Shown here piece after piece: positions 27,233 through 36,798 of a stretch of 64,000 nucleotides of DNA; position 1 is the first letter of the stretch, and each line of letters opens with the position of its first letter. The translations under genes and the position numbers were made by a program. This stretch comes from Pseudoalteromonas carrageenovora IAM 12662. Its GTDB lineage: Bacteria > Pseudomonadota > Gammaproteobacteria > Enterobacterales > Alteromonadaceae. The stretch covers positions 668,945-732,944 of the forward strand of contig NZ_LT965928.1 of the NCBI RefSeq assembly GCF_900239935.1. Reading direction: 5' to 3'. A model generated the notes under the pieces. The model was not told the origin of the DNA. It made no database searches and was given only the letters and a program-made list of their open reading frames with translations.

Positions 27233-27440
27233 AACTTTATTTTTATGAATGCTGTGGGCTGTTTGCCATTAAGTTTAGTTTTTAGGTAGGAGTTTTTTAC
27301 AAAGCTCAGCAATTTTTACCTTTTAAACAAGCGATTTAGTATCAGTTTTTTATTTAACCGTATGAATTTTAATGATTAAATATCTGGTTTAGGTTTTGCT
27401 TAGTAATACGTGTATTTTTTTAATTTAAAAAGGAGTTATT

Positions 27441-27935
27441 ATGAGTACCGTTATTACTGGGTTATTTGATAATGCATCACAAGCAACACTGGCTATTTAT
27501 AGATTAGAAGCACTAGGCGTTAGTGAAGCCGATATAAGTGTTGTAGCCAACGACTCATACGCAAAGGAAGATTTTGCTGTTGATGAAGGAACTAAAGCTG
27601 CTGAAGGTGGAATTTTAGGCGCGGCTTCGGGTGGTATTATTGCTGCAATCGTAGGTGGTTTTACTGCTGTAGGAACTGTTGCAACAGGTGGTACAGGTTT
27701 ACTAGTCGCTGGCCCATTAGTAGCTGCATTTGCAGCTGGTGGTGCAGGCGCTGCTGTTGGTGGTACTTTAGGTGCGGCAATTGGTGCGTTTATTCCTGAG
27801 CACGAAATTAAATACTATGAAGATGCGATTGAAAAAGGCTCTATTTTAATTGGCGTTAAGTACAGTAGCGACAACAAAAATGCTATTGAAGAAATACTTA
27901 ACAATGCAGGGGCAAGCAACGTATCTACTGCATAA
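27441..27935 (+). CDS. General stress protein, YflT/DUF1269-like with glycine-zipper
   Basis: 164 residues. The start STVITGLFDNASQATLAIYR and the LEALGVSEADISVVAND segment match heat/stress-induced YflT-type proteins; residues about 55-115 are a Gly/Ala-rich double hydrophobic stretch (glycine zipper), then PEHEIKYYEDAIEKGSILIGV. Probably membrane-associated and induced in stress, exact role unknown. AAGGAG precedes the ATG and a terminator follows at once. Confidence 0.82.
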   Translation: MSTVITGLFDNASQATLAIYRLEALGVSEADISVVANDSYAKEDFAVDEGTKAAEGGILGAASGGIIAAIVGGFTAVGTVATGGTGLLVAGPLVAAFAAGGAGAAVGGTLGAAIGAFIPEHEIKYYEDAIEKGSILIGVKYSSDNKNAIEEILNNAGASNVSTA

Positions 27936-27952
27936 TTATTTATTGATTTAAT

Positions 27953-27984
27953 AAAAAAGGTGAAACTTAGTTTCACCTTTTTTT
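27953..27984 (+). terminator. Terminator after stress protein
   Basis: AAAAAAGGTGAAAC/GTTTCACCTTTTTTT hairpin, 18 bp after the stop. Confidence 0.9.
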
Positions 27985-28127
27985 GTGCTAATTTTTAAAT
28001 AGAGTGATCAATATTATTGATTTGATTAAGCGTTTGGGCACGTGTTATTTATAAAGCTAGCAACAAATATCTCTTATAAAAATAAGTATTTATAAGAGAT
28101 ATTTTTTATAAGAGTGGCTGACTTTGG

Positions 28128-28373
28128 CTACTTAGATTTGCGCTTGTCTAGTACGTAACGTACGGCCATTCTTGCAGCGCCCGCTCCAATACCTGAGACT
28201 ACCGCCCATGTAACGGCTTCTTTAAGATCGGTTTTTTCGCTTGGCTTGTCTTTTGGGGCTGGTTCGTTGGTAACCTTTTCCCACGACTTTTGTAAAGTTT
28301 TCCTTGTTAACATACCGGCAGAAGCAGCAGCGAGACCTATACCTATCGTCGTAATTAGTTGTTTATTACTCAT
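28128..28373 (-). CDS. DUF4235-type small membrane protein
   Basis: 81 residues with a hydrophobic N-terminus (TTIGIGLAAASAGMLTRK), a charged linker (EPAPKDKPSEKTDLKE) and a second hydrophobic part (WAVVSGIGAGAARMAVRY), as in DUF4235 proteins. AGGAC precedes the ATG. Function unknown; DUF4235 genes often lie near stress-protein genes such as the one just upstream here. Confidence 0.75.
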   Translation of the reverse strand: MSNKQLITTIGIGLAAASAGMLTRKTLQKSWEKVTNEPAPKDKPSEKTDLKEAVTWAVVSGIGAGAARMAVRYVLDKRKSK

Positions 28374-28528
28374 ATTGTCCTCGTTTTATTTAATAGCGGC
28401 AGAGTTATTAGTTGTTAACTCTTAAAGTAAGAATATTAATAACAGCAATTTACGTACCGATAGACGTTTGAGGATAATAAGCACAGCTATCAACTAAAAA
28501 TCCATTTTACTTATGCTTAGCAATAATA

Positions 28529-28912
28529 TTAAGTTTGCGTGTCAGTACCTAGTAAGGCGTTGATGTAGGCGAGTTCTTCACTAAAAATTCCGTTAAAAAA
28601 TGCACCTTGCTCAACGATTACAGCGTCGTTTGGTTGGGCTTTGTATTCTTGCTGGCACCTTACAAGTTCGGTGGTTAACCATTGGCAGGTATTAGTCGCT
28701 GAGTTTATTGCAGTTTTTAAAAACGACGACCATTTTATTTTTTGTAAATTAAAGCGATAAAGCATAACTGCAATAGCCCCATAAGCTTGTTGCTCAAGCG
28801 AAGGCACATTTCCACTATTTACTGAAAGGCAGCTTAAAAGCTTGGTATTGATTAGTGCTTGTTGCAGTGCAGCGTGTTGTGATTGACTTAAAAAGTTGTT
28901 TTGGTAATCCAT
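28529..28912 (-). CDS. Hypothetical protein, 127 aa
   Basis: Soluble, helical, Gln-rich start (MDYQNNFLSQSQHAALQQAL). No motif recognised. Weak ribosome binding site; kept because the frame is long, isolated and not shadowed by another gene. 28913-29174 is noncoding. Confidence 0.5.
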   Translation of the reverse strand: MDYQNNFLSQSQHAALQQALINTKLLSCLSVNSGNVPSLEQQAYGAIAVMLYRFNLQKIKWSSFLKTAINSATNTCQWLTTELVRCQQEYKAQPNDAVIVEQGAFFNGIFSEELAYINALLGTDTQT

Positions 28913-29174
28913 GTAAGGCCTATATCTGCAAATAGCAGGGCAATATAAAAAGAAAATTAGTAAAGTATTTACGATTTATGCGCACCCAAAAATGAGCAGT
29001 AGTGATAACAAAATAAGGCTGACCCTTTACTGAATTAATAAAACACAATTGTAATTGGTAAGGGTGTTTATAACGTTTGGTGCTTTTATTGCTTTACTTT
29101 GAGAGGCCGGCATCTGAATTTTAGATAAATTTAAGTTACCATCAAAATGTATTAACTTCCAAAACAGAGGACAT

Positions 29175-29771
29175 GTGAATTATTTAGCTCACCTTTATCT
29201 AGCAAAGCCTACAGCCGATTCGCACTTTGGAAATTTACTGGGTGATTTTGGTGGTAAAAGACATGTAGAACAATTGCCAAACACAGTTAAAAACGCACTA
29301 AACAACCATTACTTAGTCGATAAATTTACCGACTCTCACCGGTTAGTAAAAGAAGCCAAACAGTACTTTTCATCTGAGCGTAAGCGCTTTGCAGGTGTGG
29401 CTATTGACGTGGTGTTTGATCACTTTTTAATTATGCATTGGCAGCGCTTTAATCAGCAGCCTTTAAGCGACTTTAAGTACAATAGCTTTGCGCTTTTAAA
29501 TAAACGTATGCCTATTATGCCACCGCGCATGCAACAGGTTGTAACCAGTATGACCAAAAACGATTGGTTTAAAGAATACGAAACAATTAATGGAGTAGGG
29601 CTTGCGCTCGATAACATAGCCAAACGCATTCGTTTTACTAATAACTTTGCAGGTACTGCTGAGGATATAACGCGAAACTACCATGAATTAGAAGCGGTAT
29701 TTTTAGCATTTTTTCCTGAGTTAATTAATCATGTAAATGAGCACGCGCTTGAAGCAATAAATGCTGAATAA
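29175..29771 (+). CDS. acpH: Acyl carrier protein phosphodiesterase
   Basis: 198 residues. NYLAHLYLA, GNLLGDF, HYLVDKFTDSH and IDVVFDHFL are the AcpH signature histidine/aspartate motifs of an HD-like fold that removes phosphopantetheine from holo-ACP. The start is GTG at 29175, with GAGG 6 bases upstream; the ATG at 29173 is out of frame. Full length for the family (about 193). Confidence 0.92.
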   Translation: MNYLAHLYLAKPTADSHFGNLLGDFGGKRHVEQLPNTVKNALNNHYLVDKFTDSHRLVKEAKQYFSSERKRFAGVAIDVVFDHFLIMHWQRFNQQPLSDFKYNSFALLNKRMPIMPPRMQQVVTSMTKNDWFKEYETINGVGLALDNIAKRIRFTNNFAGTAEDITRNYHELEAVFLAFFPELINHVNEHALEAINAE

Positions 29772-29848
29772 TTAAAATGACCCTTTAATTAGATAGTTAT
29801 TACTGCAGCGTACGTATTATGCAAAGCCTCATAAACTCCTTTGTAAAA

Positions 29849-29950
29849 TAGGGCGTGTTGATCTTTGTGGATTGAAATTTGTTCAATCTAGGGGGGATAA
29901 AATCGCGGCGCGAGGTTTGTAACCTAGTGGGCTAAGTAAAAACCGAGCAA
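29849..29950. repeat. Truncated copy of the 268-bp MITE
   Basis: TAGGGCGTGTTGATCTTTG then about 80 bp match, almost base for base, the complement of the right end of the 42104-42371 element (including GATTGAAATTTGTTCAATC and GGCGCGAGGTTTGTAACC). The match fades near 29950. The remaining bases to 30121 show no gene. Confidence 0.85.
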
Positions 29951-30121
29951 AGCTTCCGCGTGTTGCTCACGCAACCGTAGTAGCTAATAATGGCTTGCTT
30001 AGTTAGTTTTTATTATACCCTGCGATAAATATATAATTACTACATGATGAAAAGTATAGGTTGGAACACTTACATTAAGTTTGTTGTTAAACACTATAAG
30101 AGCATATGAAGCAGGAATATT

Positions 30122-30466
30122 ATGAGTAAGACCAACTATGTACCTCAGACTTATATGAAGCAAGAGGAAGGTTATAGAATAAAAGCTTTAAGGTTATACC
30201 CTTGGGTGTGTGGTCGTTGTGCTCGTGAATTTGAGTATTCAAACTTACGTGAGTTAACGGTGCATCATATAGATCATAACCACAGTAATAACCCTGAAGA
30301 TGGCAGCAACTGGGAGCTATTGTGTATTTATTGCCACGATAATGAGCACAATAAATACCACGAGCATATTATGTATGGCGGGTCGACTACAGAGCGAAAA
30401 GTTGAAGCTGCAACGCATTCTCCGTTCGCTGATTTAAAAGCGATGCTTAATAAGCGCAACAGTTAA
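30122..30466 (+). CDS. HNH endonuclease family protein, YajD-like
   Basis: 114 residues. Zinc-binding CGRC and CIYCHDNEH flank the HNH core TVHHIDHNHSNNPEDGSNW, the arrangement of YajD proteins. Likely a nuclease acting on nucleic acid in the cytoplasm; cellular role of YajD is not established. Confidence 0.88.
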   Translation: MSKTNYVPQTYMKQEEGYRIKALRLYPWVCGRCAREFEYSNLRELTVHHIDHNHSNNPEDGSNWELLCIYCHDNEHNKYHEHIMYGGSTTERKVEAATHSPFADLKAMLNKRNS

Positions 30467-30501
30467 AATTTACTTTAAATGTTTACAAGGAAGTTATTTA
30501 T

Positions 30502-30810
30502 ATGCCCGATATAACGGCACTTTTTTATATAGCTATTGTGGCTTTTTATTTATTGCACAAAAACGAAGAAGCCAAAATATTAGTCCCCGTTATTGGCTTT
30601 GCTGCAATTCCTCTTTTTAGCAACGATTACTGGCTATGGTTTAAGGTAAGCGTAGGATTAGGAATTTATGTATTGATGGTGGAAAAAGCTAAAGCAGGGT
30701 ATACCGGTGGTGGGGCTGTTTCAGCATTTGCTATGTTTTTTATGATGGCTTTTTTAGTTAGTATTTTTATAAAAACTATTTTTTCTGTTGCTATTAATTT
30801 TAGTTTTTGA
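30502..30810 (+). CDS. Small membrane protein, 102 aa
   Basis: Three hydrophobic segments (about 5-20, 27-60 and 70-98). AAGGAAG precedes the ATG. No family recognised. It follows the HNH gene by 35 bp and may share its transcript. Confidence 0.6.
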   Translation: MPDITALFYIAIVAFYLLHKNEEAKILVPVIGFAAIPLFSNDYWLWFKVSVGLGIYVLMVEKAKAGYTGGGAVSAFAMFFMMAFLVSIFIKTIFSVAINFSF

Positions 30811-30910
30811 ACCTCATCTTTATTTAGTCAAAACTAAATTATCTCTACTTTCTCGCGCATACTTGTGGTTTATTTCTTTTAATAAACCACAAGTAGCTCT
30901 TTAATTTAAA

Positions 30911-33619
30911 TCAATGAGTTAAAAACATTCCAACATTAGTGCCAAAAACTAGTGGCACTGTACCTTTACCTATGTTGCCAAATTTTATTGAGTTACCCAT
31001 TACTTCTCCTGCTAATGGGTAGCCTTGCCATACAATGTCACCTGTCTTTGTACTGACTTCAGAGATAAGACTTGATTGTGAATAATAATTATTGTCACTT
31101 GAGTTTGTGGTTATTAATACATTATCAGAATCAGGTAATTGTACTAGGCTTGTTATTTCACCATTAATTCGAGCTTTTAGTAATAGTTCTAAGTCTAATG
31201 AAAAAGTAACTAAATTACCCTGATATGAGTATTCAGGAGAAAAACATAAAACTCTATCCGTTTGAGGTTGTGCATAAAGACTCTTACATTCCTCTGAATT
31301 TACTGAACTGGAGCGCATGCTCAGTTTATTATTCTCAAAGGTAAGAGTTGTTAAGCTATCTCGAGTACTTAGTATTACTAATTTTTCCCCTAAAGTACTT
31401 GTTGTGGCAGTCATTGAGGTGATAGCACTGCCAGCTGTCCATGTAGCTAGAACATTATTGTTACTAATGTCATGTACGGTAAGTGTGTCATATGTGGCTA
31501 TTAATGCATCGTCATAGCCATCGTTATTAATATCAGTAACTTCTAAACCATTATAATTAGAAGAGTCATCTTCTGTCGTTACTTGCCATTTAGAAATATC
31601 AGACTCTAATTCAATCACGTTTAGGGAAGGAGAGTAATTGCGAGTTCCAAATATAAATAATTCATCATAATTGTCTGAATCTATATCACCTATTGCTGCT
31701 AAGGCTGCTTCGAGAATATTTGATGAGCTATTATAATTAGGTGTAACTTTACCATCTTCATTCATAGTTAAGTATCGAGGGCGAATATAGCCACTATTTG
31801 TACTAGGAATTATATAAACTGCCGCCTCTTTTTCAGGGCTTATATTTGCCCACCCAGCTGCAATATAGGAATCGTATTGTGAAGGTGATTCTCTATTTGC
31901 GTTATGCCATAAAATTTCAGGATTTGGAGTAATACCAGCGACTACTAGTATATCTTTACCTGAACTGCTTAAGCCTGTCCCCCAAACAATTTCTTCTTTA
32001 CCATCATTATTAATATCGCCAACAACCATCGCAGCGCTGCCATGATCTATAAGTGGCAGTGTCCACAGCTCTGTATAAGTATCGTCAGTAATATCGTAGG
32101 CGTGAACTTGACCCCATTGGCAGTCGCCAATTATTATCTCATCGGCTGGGTCGTTATCTATATTTGCTGTTGCTACAGAACAATTATCTTGATTATCAAT
32201 AGTTAGAATTTGAGAGCGATCATTTGCATTCCATACTGTTATCGAATTCCATCCTCCAGTGCTAATGATCTCATTTATACCGTCGCTATTTACGTCACCT
32301 ATAGCCATAATTGGGCCAAAACCGTCAGCGTTAAACCATTGACTGCTAGCACTTTGGATATCAAAAATTTCACCGTTTGAGAGTATTAATTCTAATGATG
32401 TGTCGCTATCGATATTTTCAACAGCTATTTCAATAGGAGAATTTCCCTCTAGAGAAAAGCTAAAAAGCTCCGTTTGAAAATTATTGTCGTAAACAATAGC
32501 TTCTTTAGCGCTATAGCTTTCACCAAAAATTACGATTAATTCAGGTCCGCTATCACTATCAATATTTTTTACCATAAAATTGTGAATAGTTTTACTTGTC
32601 GAAAATACACTTTGAGGGGGCTGTGTAAAATCACTTACTTGATAGATATTATTATTTGTTTTTACAAAGATATTGTTTGCGCCATTATCTTCTTTAAATA
32701 CAGACAGGCGCATTTCATTATGATTACCGCCAAAAGAGTATGGGTAGCTGTAAATTGATTCGAATCCATCGCTTTTTTGAGATATAACAGACAGCCCTCC
32801 TAATTTATCAAGCACCAACATTTCGTTATTTTCATCGCCAATGAAGTTACCAATTTGCATGCCGTTCGATGTATCGGTAAGCTCAATATCCTTTCGCATT
32901 GTAGGTGCTTTAAAGTTTGGTATTGTTACATTTATTTCACTAACTAATGGCTCAAGGGTTCTATCAGACGTAAAAGCAAATTTAACTGTATTTTGTTGCG
33001 TTATCATAGGCAATAGTGGGGTCCATTTTACTTCCCCTTTGCTTGATACTGTCATTCCAGTGGGTCCGTATAATAACTCGACTGGGGTGTCTGACTCAGT
33101 ATCTTTATTTACATTGAATGTAACTTCTTCGCCTGCTTTTGCTTCAGTAGGTACGCTTGATAAAGACAACGTTATTGCTCTATCAAGTGTAAAAATAGCA
33201 CTGCCGCCAGTGCCTGATTCATACCATTGCATTTGTTGTTCATTGGGAAAACTAGCAAATAGCTCAAAGTTAGCCCCAACAATATAATCAAAAGAGCTTT
33301 CACAGTCATACCCTTGATTTTGTTGCTCAAAGCTTAGGGTTAATGAGTGACGTTCACCGCTATCAACAGATGCATCAAATGAGTAGCTACCGGTTACATT
33401 CGACTGATTAGAATTGATTTCGAAACTACCATCTGTATTAAACTGAAATGTTTCTAAGCATTTATTAGGGTACTCGTAAAACCAAGTTGCACTAATTGAT
33501 TTTGATGTTTTATTAGCAATAGGGACGGCGGACTTAGCGGCATCTTCACCCCCGCCACCTCCACCGCAGCCGGAAGTGAAAATCGTTGATAAAAATATTA
33601 CAGAGAGTAGCTTACGCAT
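30911..33619 (-). CDS. Large outer-membrane/surface lipoprotein with FG-GAP (VCBS-like) repeats
   Basis: 902 residues from ATG 33619 (AGGAAG just upstream; a longer frame to 33688 adds a second hydrophobic leader). The lipobox is TSGC, giving Cys at about position 20, then a Gly-rich linker, an Ig/cadherin-like region (about 150-235) and a propeller of FG-GAP repeats with calcium-type loops: IGDVNSDGINE, TANIDNDPADE, VGDINNDGKEE, IGDIDSDNYDE, VTDINNDGYDD. Probably an adhesion or carbohydrate-binding surface protein. Confidence 0.85.
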   Translation of the reverse strand: MRKLLSVIFLSTIFTSGCGGGGGGEDAAKSAVPIANKTSKSISATWFYEYPNKCLETFQFNTDGSFEINSNQSNVTGSYSFDASVDSGERHSLTLSFEQQNQGYDCESSFDYIVGANFELFASFPNEQQMQWYESGTGGSAIFTLDRAITLSLSSVPTEAKAGEEVTFNVNKDTESDTPVELLYGPTGMTVSSKGEVKWTPLLPMITQQNTVKFAFTSDRTLEPLVSEINVTIPNFKAPTMRKDIELTDTSNGMQIGNFIGDENNEMLVLDKLGGLSVISQKSDGFESIYSYPYSFGGNHNEMRLSVFKEDNGANNIFVKTNNNIYQVSDFTQPPQSVFSTSKTIHNFMVKNIDSDSGPELIVIFGESYSAKEAIVYDNNFQTELFSFSLEGNSPIEIAVENIDSDTSLELILSNGEIFDIQSASSQWFNADGFGPIMAIGDVNSDGINEIISTGGWNSITVWNANDRSQILTIDNQDNCSVATANIDNDPADEIIIGDCQWGQVHAYDITDDTYTELWTLPLIDHGSAAMVVGDINNDGKEEIVWGTGLSSSGKDILVVAGITPNPEILWHNANRESPSQYDSYIAAGWANISPEKEAAVYIIPSTNSGYIRPRYLTMNEDGKVTPNYNSSSNILEAALAAIGDIDSDNYDELFIFGTRNYSPSLNVIELESDISKWQVTTEDDSSNYNGLEVTDINNDGYDDALIATYDTLTVHDISNNNVLATWTAGSAITSMTATTSTLGEKLVILSTRDSLTTLTFENNKLSMRSSSVNSEECKSLYAQPQTDRVLCFSPEYSYQGNLVTFSLDLELLLKARINGEITSLVQLPDSDNVLITTNSSDNNYYSQSSLISEVSTKTGDIVWQGYPLAGEVMGNSIKFGNIGKGTVPLVFGTNVGMFLTH

Positions 33620-33862
33620 TACATCTTCCTTAATCTTAGCTTTGACAAACCATATAAATAAACTGGAATATAAGATTAGCCATGACACTGAGCATAACTA
33701 ACAGATAAAAGTGAACGAATTGTGAATAAAAATAAGCTAGAAATCTAGTGAAATCATAATTATTTGTAAACATAAGTAAATTGAACGACGGCTAAAGTGG
33801 TTGGTTTGGAGTGTTCATAGTCGTTCGGCTCTTGCGCATAGAGTCGGTACTAATTGAGCGCT

Positions 33863-33899
33863 AAAAAAAGGCCGGTTACTACTTGGTAGTACGGCCTTT
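33863..33899 (-). terminator. Terminator of lipoprotein operon
   Basis: AAAGGCCG..TACTAC stem with the A7 run on the left giving a U tract for the minus-strand transcript. The rest of 33620-33931 holds only promoter-like AT-rich DNA. Confidence 0.85.
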
Positions 33900-33931
33900 A
33901 AAACTCTAAAATAGATTAGTAATTATAAAGT

Positions 33932-34609
33932 TTATTGCTTCTTTTCGCTTGGTGCCGGTTGGCCATAATTAGGTGAACGAGGTCCATATAATAAGCCGTT
34001 GTAAACATCTGAAGAAAGTAAGCGTGTTGAAGTCATTGCTGCGATTTCAAAACCTTTATCGGTTACAGTTTCTGCAATTTGATTAATTGCAGCAACTACA
34101 AGCATACCTACAAGTCCGCCGCCGCTATTATTTTGCTGTTCAGCGGAAGAGGCTCTTGCTTTACCTTGCCATAATTGCTCGCCACTTCGTAAATCTACTA
34201 ATGAAGCTGATACAGTTACAGCGGTTTCGCTAGAAATTACAACGTAGCTAGTACCATATTCTTCAATAGTAATGTATAGAGCTGTGTCAGCACCAAAAAT
34301 ATCATGTAGTTTTTTTACTGGTACTTGGTGTACATCACTCGCAACCGTAAGGCCATTGCCCTTGAAGGTTTGCTCAACAAGAGCTACTGGAAATACGTAA
34401 AAACCAGACTCAGCAATAGGAGCAACCATTTGAGTCATAACACTGTATGGTGCAATTACTTCAGGTGTATTATTTAATGGCGGTAAAATAATTACAGAAT
34501 GAGGATCTGCATGTTTGAATGCGGTGTAATCGTGCGCTGGTGGAGGCGATACACACCCTGCAAGTAGTGCTAATAACGCTGCCGTTGTAAGTGTTTTCAA
34601 ATTGAACAT
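33932..34609 (-). CDS. DUF799 lipoprotein (GNA1162-like)
   Basis: 225 residues from ATG 34609; an in-frame GTG at 34618 would overlap the previous stop but places the binding site AAAGG badly. Lipobox LAGC. Then SVIILPPLNNTPEV and a body like DUF799/NMB1124-type lipoproteins, including LRSGEQLWQGKA. Third gene of a CsgG-DUF4810-DUF799 operon, which is thought to form an envelope-associated complex. Confidence 0.85.
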   Translation of the reverse strand: MFNLKTLTTAALLALLAGCVSPPPAHDYTAFKHADPHSVIILPPLNNTPEVIAPYSVMTQMVAPIAESGFYVFPVALVEQTFKGNGLTVASDVHQVPVKKLHDIFGADTALYITIEEYGTSYVVISSETAVTVSASLVDLRSGEQLWQGKARASSAEQQNNSGGGLVGMLVVAAINQIAETVTDKGFEIAAMTSTRLLSSDVYNGLLYGPRSPNYGQPAPSEKKQ

Positions 34610-34610
34610 G

Positions 34611-34958
34611 TTAGGCACCTTTTGCTGAGTTTAAAAGAAAGTCTATGTACTGAACAGACTCAGGGAAAAGTGTTTTTTCAGTTTCAAAGTGAGTGGTACC
34701 TAAAGAAGGATTACCTGTTTCAAAATAGAGCATGCCTAAGTGAGCATGAAGGCCTGGCGCAACAGGTTTATTTTTACCCGCAGCTTCGCTTATTACTTGC
34801 TCAAGCATGCTAATTTGTTCTTCAGCAGATACTTCATCTGCTTTTAAGTAGGCATAAACTGCAGTGCTATAATCGCCGTAATAATAAATTGGCTCTTTAG
34901 TTGAGTTACAGCCTGCTAGGGCAGCACAGACCACAACAAGAGATAATAATTTTTTCAT
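34611..34958 (-). CDS. DUF4810 lipoprotein
   Basis: 115 residues; lipobox LAGC (Cys 17), then YYYGDYSTAVYAYLK and a TPR-like pair of helices (GLHAHLGMLYFETGN) as in DUF4810. The ATG shares one base with the stop of the CsgG-like gene (TAATG), so its translation may depend on ribosomes finishing that gene, which is broken here. Confidence 0.85.
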   Translation of the reverse strand: MKKLLSLVVVCAALAGCNSTKEPIYYYGDYSTAVYAYLKADEVSAEEQISMLEQVISEAAGKNKPVAPGLHAHLGMLYFETGNPSLGTTHFETEKTLFPESVQYIDFLLNSAKGA

Positions 34959-35638
34959 TATTTATCACCCCACTGACCTGACTCTAAACCAGTAACAAGC
35001 TTATTAACGACTTCACGAATCGCTAAATCAAGCACCTTTCCATTTAAAGTAGCATCATATGAAGCTGTGCTACCAAATCCAATAACTTCGCGCTCAGATA
35101 AGCTGTATTCGCCAGCGCCTTGAACTGAGTAAATAACTTCTGAAGTTGTTACGTCAACAATGTTTAAGGTCACTTTAGCATACGCAATTTGCGATTTACC
35201 TTTACCTAATAAGCCAAACAATTGGCGATCGCCTATGGCTTAACGGCCAAACTCTGTAACATCACCAGTTACAACAAATTTAGCACCACTAAGAACTTGT
35301 TTTGTACCTGTTAATCTTGCTTCTTCTGCAAGGGCTGCCATATTGTCACGATCAAGCACACTAAAGCGGTTTGTTTGTTGTAAGTGGCTCATTAATGTTG
35401 TTTTTGCTTGGCTGCCTAATCGATCTTGGCCTGAGGAAAAAATACCGTTTTGAAAGCTAGAACGATTTACAAATTGACCTACGACCAATTTACTTTTTGT
35501 ACCAGAGTAGGTTGTGTTGTAGCTTGCTACAGTTGGCGTTTCAACTACTTTTGACGATGTAGTTGCACAGCCAGATAAGGTAGATGCAGTCAGTGCAGAA
35601 ATTATTATTGTTTTAATGTGTTTGTTGCTTATGAGCAT
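34958..35638 (-). pseudogene. CsgG/HfaB-family lipoprotein gene with in-frame stop
   Basis: Lipobox LSGC, CsgG-like KLVVGQFVNRSSF and FSVLDRDNMAALAEE, KFVVTGDVTEFGR, then TAA (35240-35242), after which the same frame goes on with AIGDRQLFGLLGKGKSQIAY and NIVDVTTSEVIYSVQGAGE to 34958. One substitution at a Lys codon (AAA or AAG to TAA) explains it. Without the stop it would be about 226 residues. Read-through, a two-part protein from the TTG at 35221, a real pseudogene or a sequencing error are possible. Confidence 0.85.
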
Positions 35639-35947
35639 AAGTTTTTTATATCCGTTTAAATAAATGCAGAAGTAATTTAGAAAGGAGCTTATACGAGTAT
35701 AAAGTTTAAGAATCCATTCTAAGCGACTTTATAAACAAAAAACCTTGTAAACGCAATGTTATTAATGATTTAACTTTAAAGTTTCATTTATATAAAAACT
35801 GCAATTAATATAGCTTTATCCACCTTTTAGCTATTCTGCTGAAGAAAGTAAGGCCAAACTTAAGAGCTGTTTATCTGAGGAAAATAAGAATTTGAACGAT
35901 TGCTCAAGTTGTGATTTAATTGTAGCCACTACTTTTAGGAGCGTTTC

Positions 35948-36625
35948 ATGATCAAATTTTATTTTCACCATACACCTAACCCAATGAAGGTTGCTTTGTT
36001 TTTAGAGGAAACAGGGCTGCCGTTTGAACTTGTGCCACTTGATACGTTAAAAGGTGAGCAACATACACCTGAGTTTAAAGCTATTAATCCTAATGCAAAA
36101 GCACCTGCTATTGTTGATGGTGAAACCCGTGTGTTCGATTCAAATGCTATTTTAATGTACCTCTCTGAAAAATATGCAAAGCTAGAAGGTAAAGCTGAAA
36201 ACCGCGCTGAAATGCTTTCATGGTTAATGTTTATCGCATCGGGTTTAGGCCCATACTCAGGGCAAAGTGTACACTTTAGACACATGGCGCCAGAAGGGCT
36301 TGATTACGCTGTTAACCGTTACTTGCGTGAGGCACAGCGCCACTACGAAGTGCTTGATACACACCTTGAAGGTCGCGACTTTATAGTGGGTGATGAATAC
36401 ACCATTGCTGATGTATCAGCTTGGGGCTGGATTGATAAAGCGCCAGTAGTATTAGGTGAAGAGGGCTTAGCGCCATACCCTAATTTAAAACGTTGGTTTG
36501 AAAGTATAGATAGTCGCCCAGCTGTTGCTCGTGCGCGTAAAATTGGTACCGATGTAGCCTTCAAAAAAGAGTTTGATGAAGAAGCCAAGCGCGCGTTTTT
36601 TCCATCTAATTACCCTAAATCGTAG
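35948..36625 (+). CDS. Glutathione S-transferase family protein
   Basis: 225 residues. N-terminal thioredoxin fold (FYFHHTPNPMKVALFLEETG, with NPNAKAPAIVDG and the glutathione-binding DSNAILMYLSEKY) and the helical C-terminal domain ending near FVGDEYTIADVSAWGW-like segment (IVGDEYTIADVSAWGWID). Layout is close to the Nu-class/YfcG group of cytosolic GSTs, including the TPN start. Likely detoxification or disulphide reduction. Confidence 0.9.
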   Translation: MIKFYFHHTPNPMKVALFLEETGLPFELVPLDTLKGEQHTPEFKAINPNAKAPAIVDGETRVFDSNAILMYLSEKYAKLEGKAENRAEMLSWLMFIASGLGPYSGQSVHFRHMAPEGLDYAVNRYLREAQRHYEVLDTHLEGRDFIVGDEYTIADVSAWGWIDKAPVVLGEEGLAPYPNLKRWFESIDSRPAVARARKIGTDVAFKKEFDEEAKRAFFPSNYPKS

Positions 36626-36798
36626 GGTAGTTTAAAGCAGAGGTAAATGAGTAGTTCTGTGATGGTTACTTATTTACCACTATTTTTAGATTAAATATAC
36701 ACGCCTACTTTTGGTGTTGGCTTAAGCTATGAGCTATTGTGCATTTGTATTAATTATTATTACTTTTGTTCAAAACTAAGTACTACATTTAATCTTTT

